A stretch of DNA of 8,132 bases from CAZAQB01 sp964487155 (lineage in GTDB: Bacteria; Pseudomonadota; Gammaproteobacteria; Nitrococcales; Nitrococcaceae): contig CAZAQB010000147.1 in NCBI GenBank assembly GCA_964487155.1, positions 1 to 8,132 on the forward strand, given 5' to 3'. This document shows, piece by piece, positions 1 through 8,132 of this stretch; the first letter of the stretch is position 1; each line of letters starts with the position of its first letter. The notes under the pieces were generated by a model that saw only the letters and a program-made list of their open reading frames with translations, ran no database searches and was not told the origin of the DNA. The position numbers were made by a program, and so were the translations under genes.

Positions 1-55
1 GTACCCAGTACCCAGTACCCAGTACCCAGTACCCAGTACCCAGTACCCAGTACCC
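1..55. repeat. Heptamer tandem repeat array (GTACCCA)n, cut by the window edge
   Basis: Seven perfect copies of the 7-bp unit GTACCCA run from the first base, followed by six bases of an eighth copy that ends at 55. There are no mismatches, which suggests recent expansion or active homogenisation by slippage. The array begins at the window edge, so its true length is unknown. On the minus strand the unit reads TGGGTAC. Neither strand has a stop codon within the repeat in any frame. It lies downstream of the last gene of the minus-strand series. A coding role is not supported. Confidence 0.97.
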
Positions 56-121
56 GTGTGAAGCCCGGGAATCGGCGTCACAGGCGGGTTTCACGCCGGC
101 GCCTCGCCGGAGCCACCACAC
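56..121. other. Short intergenic spacer between two heptamer arrays, with competing small hairpins
   Basis: This 66-bp spacer separates the two heptamer arrays. It contains several mutually exclusive inverted repeats: 58-67 with 85-94 (ten pairs, one G-T wobble on the plus strand), 73-78 with 93-98 (six pairs), and 96-101 with 105-110 (six pairs around a 3-base loop). None is followed by a T-run in either direction, so I do not call an intrinsic terminator, although transcription of the gene series might end here. No open frame of interest is present. Confidence 0.4.
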
Positions 122-156
122 TCAGTCCTCAGCCCTCAGTCCTCAGTCCTTAGTCC
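122..156. repeat. Second heptamer tandem repeat array (TCAGTCC)5 overlapping the end of the Nudix gene
   Basis: Five tandem 7-bp units read TCAGTCC, TCAGCCC, TCAGTCC, TCAGTCC and TTAGTCC on the plus strand. On the mRNA strand of the neighbouring gene the unit is GGACTGA. The array covers the last six codons and the stop codon of the Nudix gene (136-156) and continues 14 bp beyond it. Rotated by a base or two, the unit CAGTCCT resembles the unit CAGTACC of the array at 1-55, so the two may belong to one repeat family. Two units carry single substitutions, so this array looks older than the perfect one. Confidence 0.93.
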
Positions 157-636
157 TTCCTCTCCCTCCAGCCGCTCCCGCACCCAGGCCAGCACCCGCT
201 GCACGCGGGGGGCGGTCATGGCCATGGCCTGGTCGAAGTCGACCCAGCGGTACTCCTGGTGTTCGGGACGGCCCAACTCGGGTGAGATGCCCAGCACCAC
301 CCGGGCCTCGTCGGTCTCGGCCAGGTAGTAGCGGGCCACCTTGCCGTGATTGTAGGGGCCGGTCTCCAGGTACTGTTCGCCCCAGTGAAACTGCAGCCGG
401 GTGATGCCGGTTTCCTCCTGCACCTCCCGGCGGGCTCCCTCCAGGGGCGTTTCGCCGGCCTCCACACCGCCCTTGGGGAAGTCCCAGTACTGGTAGGCCC
501 GCAGCAGCAGGTACAGCCAGCGGTCCTGTTCCCGGCGCACCACGGCGACGCCGGCCGAGAGTATCCTGATGCGGTGGCCGCCGCGCCGCCCCCGCCCCGC
601 ATCCCTGCCCCGGCGCTGTGGCCGGGGATCAGCCAC
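136..636 (-). CDS. Nudix hydrolase, Ap4A hydrolase (NUDT2)-like
   Basis: A 166-residue cytoplasmic Nudix-fold pyrophosphohydrolase. The Nudix box (G-x5-E-x7-R-E-U-x-E-E-x-G-U) is complete at residues 56-78: G56, E62, R70, E71, E74, E75, G77 and I78. The glutamates bind the catalytic Mg2+. The WDFPKGG lead-in (51-57) and the downstream HQEYRWVDFDQA stretch (126-137) resemble the NUDT2-type bis(5'-nucleosyl)-tetraphosphatases, which split Ap4A into ATP and AMP. RppH normally has WQFPQGG at this place, so RppH is less likely. The substrate is inferred from similarity only. The GTG start at 636 overlaps the hemE stop by 8 bases. I see no strong Shine-Dalgarno sequence, so re-initiation after hemE is plausible. 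No other ATG or GTG occurs before the conserved domain begins near residue 23, which supports this start. Residues 5-22 are unusually rich in Arg and Gly. The last residues (GLRTED) and the stop codon are encoded by a heptamer repeat. Confidence 0.9.
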   Translation of the reverse strand: MADPRPQRRGRDAGRGRRGGHRIRILSAGVAVVRREQDRWLYLLLRAYQYWDFPKGGVEAGETPLEGARREVQEETGITRLQFHWGEQYLETGPYNHGKVARYYLAETDEARVVLGISPELGRPEHQEYRWVDFDQAMAMTAPRVQRVLAWVRERLEGEEGLRTED

Positions 637-1690
637 TGTCCGGCGCCCGGCTCAGCTCGTGGACGGCCTCCACCATCGCCCCGGCATGGTCCGGATCCAC
701 CTGGGGGTGGATGCCGTGGCCCAGGTTGAAGACATGGCCCGCTTCCGGGCCGAAACGGCGCAGCACCTCCGCCACCTGGGCCCGGATGGCCTCCGGGTGT
801 GCGTAGAGCACGCTGGGATCCAGGTTGCCCTGCAGGGCAACCCGGCCGGCGACCCGGCGCCGGGCGTCGGCCGGATCGGTGGTCCAGTCCAGCCCCAGGG
901 CGTCGAAGCCGGCCTCCACCATGGCCTCCAGCCACTGGCCGCCATTCTTGGTGAACCAGATCACCGGCGTGTCACCGATGCGCGGGCGCAGCGCCTCCAG
1001 CACCCGCCTGCCGTAGCCCAGGGAGAACGGCCCGTAGGCGTCGTGGGCCAGGGCCCCGCCCCAGGTGTCGAAGATCATCAGCGCCTGGGCTCCCGCCGCC
1101 TGCTGGGCGGCCAGGTACTCGGCGACCGCCTGGGCCACCGTGTCCAGCAGCTGGTGCAGCAGGGCCGGCTGGCTGTAGAGCAGTGCCTTGATGTGGCGGA
1201 AGTCCTTGGAGGAGCCGCCCTCGACCATGTAGGTGGCCAGCGTCCAGGGGCTGCCGGAGAAGCCGATCAGCGGCACCCGCCCGGCCAGCTCCCGGCGGAT
1301 GGTGGCCACGGCGTCGGTGACGTAGCGAAGCTCGGCGGCGACATCCGGCACCGCCAGGGCGCGGATGTCGGCCTCCCGGCGCAGCGGGCGCTCGAAGCGG
1401 GGGCCTTCACCGGCCTCGAAGTACAGGCCCAGGCCCATCGCGTCGGGCACGGTGAGAATGTCGGAGAACAGGATGGCGGCATCCAGGGGAAACCGCTCCA
1501 GGGGCTGGAGCGTCACCTCGCAGGCCAGCTCGGGGTTGCGGCACAGGTCCATGAAGCTGCCGGCCTGTTCCCGGGTGGCCCGGTATTCGGGCAGGTAGCG
1601 GCCCGCCTGGCGCATCATCCACACCGGCGTGCAGTCCACGCTCTGGCGCCGCAGGGCGCGCAGGAAACGGTCGTTCTTGAGTTCGGTCAC
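629..1690 (-). CDS. hemE: Uroporphyrinogen III decarboxylase
   Basis: Cytoplasmic enzyme that removes four carboxyl groups from the acetate side chains of uroporphyrinogen III to give coproporphyrinogen III in heme and chlorophyll synthesis. It needs no cofactor. The protein is 353 residues, about the length of E. coli HemE, and matches it from end to end. Signatures: PVWMMRQAGRYLPEY at 22-36 (R27 and R31 bind substrate carboxylates), FSDILTVPDAMG at 75-86 with the key D77, GFSGSPWTLATYMVEGG at 143-159 with Y154, FDTWGG at 207-212, and FNLGHGI at 321-327 with H325. I chose GTG at 1690 because it gives the family N-terminus (TELKNDRFLRAL) and has a GAAGGG ribosome site 9 bases upstream. The frame stays open further upstream, but only through repeat DNA. 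The gene follows gltD after 210 bp filled mostly by a palindromic repeat, so it may have its own promoter, although I cannot point to one. Its 3' end overlaps the Nudix gene. Confidence 0.98.
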   Translation of the reverse strand: MTELKNDRFLRALRRQSVDCTPVWMMRQAGRYLPEYRATREQAGSFMDLCRNPELACEVTLQPLERFPLDAAILFSDILTVPDAMGLGLYFEAGEGPRFERPLRREADIRALAVPDVAAELRYVTDAVATIRRELAGRVPLIGFSGSPWTLATYMVEGGSSKDFRHIKALLYSQPALLHQLLDTVAQAVAEYLAAQQAAGAQALMIFDTWGGALAHDAYGPFSLGYGRRVLEALRPRIGDTPVIWFTKNGGQWLEAMVEAGFDALGLDWTTDPADARRRVAGRVALQGNLDPSVLYAHPEAIRAQVAEVLRRFGPEAGHVFNLGHGIHPQVDPDHAGAMVEAVHELSRAPDSG

Positions 1691-1699
1691 GGAATCTGG

Positions 1700-1705
1700 C
1701 CCTTC
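1700..1705 (-). promoter_or_regulatory. Ribosome binding site of hemE
   Basis: The mRNA strand reads GAAGGG, then a 9-base spacer, then GTG at 1690. This is the best purine-rich match near the start and decides for GTG 1690 over in-frame starts that lie inside the upstream repeat. Confidence 0.6.
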
Positions 1706-1734
1706 GTCGATTGAGCCGCTAAATGCGCGGACGA

Positions 1735-1874
1735 GCCACAGATGAACGCAGATGAACGCCGATTGGAAGAGGGAGCAAGAGAGGGGCGGGGCGTGCGCCG
1801 GGGCCGAGCGCTTCGGCGGCGGCGCGGGCCCGCCCCCATTCACTCATCCGTGTTGATCGGTGTTCATCTGTGGC
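1735..1874. repeat. Palindromic intergenic repeat element, about 140 bp (MITE- or REP-like)
   Basis: The outer 13 bases are a perfect inverted repeat: GCCACAGATGAAC at 1735-1747 and its reverse complement at 1862-1874. The similarity continues inward so that 1735-1763 and 1846-1874 match at 24 of 29 positions. Each arm has a 10-bp internal period: AGATGAACGC occurs twice at 1740-1759, and the other arm, read inward, has AGATGAACAC then CGATCAACAC. The core pairs with itself: 1783-1790 with 1829-1836 (eight pairs), 1795-1800 with 1820-1825 (six pairs), and 1803-1807 with 1813-1817 (five pairs). I recall GATGAACACAGATGAAC-type repeats from intergenic regions of many bacteria; this cannot be verified here. 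No transposase is present. The element lies between gltD and hemE and could form a long mRNA hairpin separating their expression. Confidence 0.8.
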
Positions 1875-1900
1875 CAATTTGGCGGTGCCTGCCGGGCGCC

Positions 1901-3307
1901 TCATACCTCCAGGTAGCGCAGGATGCTCTTGGCGGCCTCGCGGCCCTCCCAGACGGCGGTGACCACCAGGTCGGAGCCGCGCACCATGTCGCCGCCGGCG
2001 AACACCTTGGGGTTGCTGGTGCGGTACTTGTAGGCCCCCAGGGGCTCCACCCAGACCCGGTCGCGCTCGTCCACCCGGATGTCCTGGCTGTCGAACCAGT
2101 CGCCGGGGCTGGGGCGGAAGCCGAAGGCGATCAGCACCCGGTCGGCGGGGATGATTTCCTCGGAGCCGGGTACCGGCTCCGGGCGCCGGCGGCCCCGCTC
2201 GTCGGGCTCGCCGAGCCGGGTCTCGATGACCTTGACGCCCTCCACCCTGCCATCGCCCACCACCTCGACGGGCTGGCGGTTCCAGCGGAAGTGCACGCCT
2301 TCCTCCTTGGCATTGGCCACCTCGCGGCGGGAGCCGGGCATGTTGCGCTCGTCCCGGCGGTAGACGCAGGTGACGCGCCGCGCCCCCTGGCGCAGGGAGG
2401 TGCGGTTGCAGTCCATGGCGGTGTCGCCGCCGCCCAGCACCACCACCTCGCGGCCGCGCATGTCGATGAACTCGGCCGGTTCCTTCTCGAAGCCGAGCAG
2501 CCGGTTGACGTTGGACACCAGGAAGGGCAGGGCCTCGAATACGCCGGGCAGATCCTCGCCGGGGAAGCCGCCGCGCATGTAGGTGTAGGTGCCCATGCCC
2601 ATGAACACGGCGTCGAACTCCGCGAGCAGGCCCTCGAAGCTGCGGTCGGTGCCGATGTCCACGCCCAGCTCGAAGCGCACCCCCATGCCCTCCATCACTT
2701 CCCGGCGCTGGACCATCACTTCCTTTTCCAGCTTGAAGGGGGGGATGCCGAAGGTGAGCAGCCCGCCGATCTGGGGGTAGCGGTCGAACACCACCGGCTC
2801 GACGCCATTGCGCACCAGAACGTCGGCGCAGCCGAGCCCCGCCGGTCCGGCGCCAATAACGGCCACCCGGTGGCCGGTCTTCACCACCCCGGACATGTCC
2901 GGACGCCAGCCGCGGCGGAACGCCTCGTCGGAGATGTACTTCTCGATGGAGCCGATGGTCACCGCGCCGAAGCCGTCGTTCAGCGTGCAGGCGCCCTCGC
3001 AGAGCCGGTCCTGGGGACAGACCCGGCCGCACACCTCGGGCAGGGAGTTGGTGCGGTGGGAGAGCTCGGCGGCCTCGAACAGCCGGCCCTCGGCCACCAG
3101 CTTCAGCCAGTTGGGGATGTAGTTGTGGACCGGGCACTTCCACTCGCAGTAGGGATTGCCGCACTCCACGCAGCGATCCCCCTGGGCGGCCGCCACCTCG
3201 GGGCTGAACGCCCCGTAGATCTCGCCGAAGTTGCGGGCCCGGACCTCAGCGCGTTCCTTCGGCGGGTCCTGGCGGGGAACTTCGATGAACTGAAAGACAT
3301 TAGCCAT
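1901..3307 (-). CDS. gltD: Glutamate synthase (NADPH), small (beta) subunit
   Basis: The 468-residue beta subunit of GOGAT oxidises NADPH on FAD and passes electrons through [4Fe-4S] clusters to the FMN and 3Fe-4S centre of GltB. Two N-terminal cysteine groups are intact: C46, C49, C54 and C58, then C93, C97, C103 and C107. The FAD Rossmann motif GAGPAG is at 151-156 and the NADPH motif GGGDTA at 291-296. A second FAD-binding stretch, AGGDMVRGSDLVVTA, lies at 437-451. The length is close to the E. coli protein (about 472). I chose ATG at 3307 because it gives the family start (ANVFQFIEVPRQDP); an upstream in-frame GTG at 3346 would lie inside a hairpin. No clear Shine-Dalgarno sequence precedes the ATG. 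The gene lies 72 bp after gltB and is expected to be in the same transcript. A related fold occurs in other NAD(P)H-FeS oxidoreductase subunits, but pairing with gltB settles the call. Confidence 0.98.
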   Translation of the reverse strand: MANVFQFIEVPRQDPPKERAEVRARNFGEIYGAFSPEVAAAQGDRCVECGNPYCEWKCPVHNYIPNWLKLVAEGRLFEAAELSHRTNSLPEVCGRVCPQDRLCEGACTLNDGFGAVTIGSIEKYISDEAFRRGWRPDMSGVVKTGHRVAVIGAGPAGLGCADVLVRNGVEPVVFDRYPQIGGLLTFGIPPFKLEKEVMVQRREVMEGMGVRFELGVDIGTDRSFEGLLAEFDAVFMGMGTYTYMRGGFPGEDLPGVFEALPFLVSNVNRLLGFEKEPAEFIDMRGREVVVLGGGDTAMDCNRTSLRQGARRVTCVYRRDERNMPGSRREVANAKEEGVHFRWNRQPVEVVGDGRVEGVKVIETRLGEPDERGRRRPEPVPGSEEIIPADRVLIAFGFRPSPGDWFDSQDIRVDERDRVWVEPLGAYKYRTSNPKVFAGGDMVRGSDLVVTAVWEGREAAKSILRYLEV

Positions 3308-3324
3308 GATTTTCGTGCCCGCGG

Positions 3325-3355
3325 GGCGCCGTGCGTGGTTGCCCACGCCGGCGCC
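3325..3355 (-). promoter_or_regulatory. Strong GCAA-capped hairpin between gltB and gltD
   Basis: Bases 3325-3331 pair with 3349-3355 (seven pairs) and 3333-3338 pair with 3343-3348 (six pairs), with a single bulged base at 3332. On the mRNA (minus) strand the loop is GCAA, a GNRA tetraloop, closed by G-C. No T-run follows, so it does not look like an intrinsic terminator. It ends 17 bases before the gltD ATG. It may tune the gltB to gltD ratio, protect an mRNA end or shape ribosome access to gltD. Those roles are inference. Confidence 0.65.
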
Positions 3356-3379
3356 GCTGCTCGTTGTCCATTGCCGGGG

Positions 3380-7846
<4,467 letters not shown>

Positions 7847-7847
7847 G

Positions 7848-7861
7848 GGAGGTCTGCCTCC
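7848..7861 (-). promoter_or_regulatory. gltB Shine-Dalgarno site held in a small hairpin
   Basis: On the mRNA strand GGAGG (7861-7857) is the Shine-Dalgarno candidate. After a CAGA loop it is followed by its exact complement CCTCC (7852-7848), one base before the GTG start. The five-pair stem would mask the ribosome site when folded. The 10-base spacing to GTG is slightly long for GGAGG. Confidence 0.55.
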
Positions 7862-7867
7862 GGGGCG

Positions 7868-7892
7868 GCCCGAACCGGGTGGGTTCCCGGGC
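7868..7892 (-). promoter_or_regulatory. Hairpin in the gltB 5' leader
   Basis: 7868-7872 pairs with 7888-7892 and 7873-7876 with 7882-7885, giving nine pairs with a two-base bulge (7886-7887) around a 5-base loop (7877-7881). It lies just upstream of the hairpin that holds the Shine-Dalgarno site, so the predicted gltB leader of roughly 120 bases is strongly structured. I do not recognise a known riboswitch, and no T-run follows that would make it an attenuator. Confidence 0.4.
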
Positions 7893-7971
7893 GGTGTGCG
7901 GCTTGCCCGCTGCGGCCGTCGTGGCCGACGCCACCCCCTCCCCTGTCCCGGCCGTGGTGAAATGGCCGGCT

Positions 7972-8001
7972 AATATAGCCCGGTGTGTGACGGAGCGTAA
8001 A
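7972..8001 (-). promoter_or_regulatory. Sigma70-like promoter of gltB
   Basis: Read on the minus strand, -35 TTTACG (8001-7996; 4 of 6 to TTGACA), an 18-base spacer, and -10 TATATT (7977-7972; 5 of 6 to TATAAT). The -10 lies in the only markedly AT-rich patch of this region. Transcription would start near 7965 and leave a leader of about 118 bases before GTG 7846. A perfect-spacing sigma54 -24/-12 element is not evident. Confidence 0.6.
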
Positions 8002-8029
8002 GGCGGGGTGACGCAACCGTCAGCCCGCC
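8002..8029. promoter_or_regulatory. 28-bp dyad abutting the gltB -35 box
   Basis: Outer arms GGCGGG (8002-8007) and CCCGCC (8024-8029) enclose inner arms TGACG (8009-8013) and CGTCA (8018-8022) around CAAC, with one G-G mismatch (8008 and 8023). Eleven of twelve arm positions pair. It starts directly next to the -35 box of the gltB promoter, where an activator or repressor would bind. On the minus strand it is followed by CCTTTACG-like sequence with only three Ts, so it could instead be a weak terminator of an upstream minus-strand gene beyond the window. Confidence 0.45.
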
Positions 8030-8046
8030 CCCCGCGGGTGAACCTG

Positions 8047-8063
8047 CCCTGGCCAAGCCAGGG
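8047..8063. repeat. Perfect 17-bp dyad CCCTGGC-CAA-GCCAGGG
   Basis: Seven-base arms at 8047-8053 and 8057-8063 pair perfectly around a 3-base loop. No T-run follows on either strand, so an intrinsic terminator is doubtful. It ends six bases before a plus-strand TTGACT (8070) and could be a protein-binding site. Confidence 0.5.
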
Positions 8064-8069
8064 TTCCTA

Positions 8070-8098
8070 TTGACTCACCCCCCGAAAGCTCCTAGCTT
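8070..8098 (+). promoter_or_regulatory. Weak divergent promoter candidate, leaving the window to the right
   Basis: TTGACT at 8070-8075 (5 of 6 to the -35 consensus), a 17-base spacer and TAGCTT at 8093-8098 (only 3 of 6 to the -10 consensus). The -10 region overlaps a 13-bp perfect dyad, AAGCT-CCT-AGCTT (8086-8098). If real, it would drive a plus-strand gene starting beyond 8132. The rest of this edge, to 8132, shows no recognisable gene. Confidence 0.25.
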
Positions 8099-8132
8099 GG
8101 CTGCGCAGTCGCGGCACGCTGGGCGCGCCACG

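Noticed and set aside
1..156. CRISPR array
   Set aside because: The units are 7 bp with no spacers. CRISPR repeats are about 23-50 bp with unique spacers of similar length.
216..935. Minus-strand 239-codon frame covering parts of hemE and the Nudix gene
   Set aside because: It is an out-of-frame reading of two well-supported genes, with Gly/Pro/Arg-rich low-complexity sequence.
1735..1874. Insertion sequence with a coding transposase
   Set aside because: The element is only about 140 bp and has no transposase reading frame. At most it is a non-autonomous repeat.
3325..3355. Intrinsic terminator between gltB and gltD
   Set aside because: The hairpin is strong, but the mRNA strand continues with a GC-rich stretch and no U-run. 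The two genes encode subunits of one enzyme and are expected to be co-transcribed.

Overview
The window holds four complete genes, all read from the minus strand: gltB, gltD, hemE and a small Nudix hydrolase gene, in transcription order from right to left. The DNA is very G+C-rich. All four stop codons are TGA and three of the four starts are GTG. The GltB, GltD and HemE proteins match the Escherichia coli proteins closely along their whole length, as recalled from memory. This points to a high-GC gammaproteobacterium. The intergenic heptamer arrays and the palindromic repeat would fit a purple-sulfur or haloalkaliphilic relative such as the Ectothiorhodospiraceae, but that placement is inference.

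Right edge (7847-8132): there is no convincing gene here. The stretch holds a sigma70-like promoter for gltB, a long dyad touching its -35 box, a structured 5' leader ending in a hairpin that traps the Shine-Dalgarno sequence, and two further dyads around a weak divergent promoter candidate. gltB (7846-3380) and gltD (3307-1901) encode the two subunits of NADPH glutamate synthase (GOGAT), the main route from glutamine to glutamate when ammonia is assimilated through glutamine synthetase. They are 72 bp apart, and that gap contains a strong hairpin with a GCAA tetraloop on the mRNA.

Middle (1691-1900): a 210-bp gap between gltD and hemE is mostly filled by a palindromic repeat of about 140 bp, with decamer-periodic arms and a GC-rich self-pairing core. 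hemE (1690-629) encodes uroporphyrinogen decarboxylase of the heme pathway, which also feeds bacteriochlorophyll, siroheme and cobalamin-related branches through shared precursors. It overlaps the Nudix gene (636-136) by 8 bases, so those two are probably translated in a coupled way.

Left edge (1-156): two arrays of 7-bp tandem repeats. One runs off the window edge. The other contains the stop codon of the Nudix gene.

The genes are ordinary core metabolism and I see no new defence, mobile or biosynthetic system. The noteworthy content is intergenic: repeat families and mRNA-strand hairpins at gene junctions.
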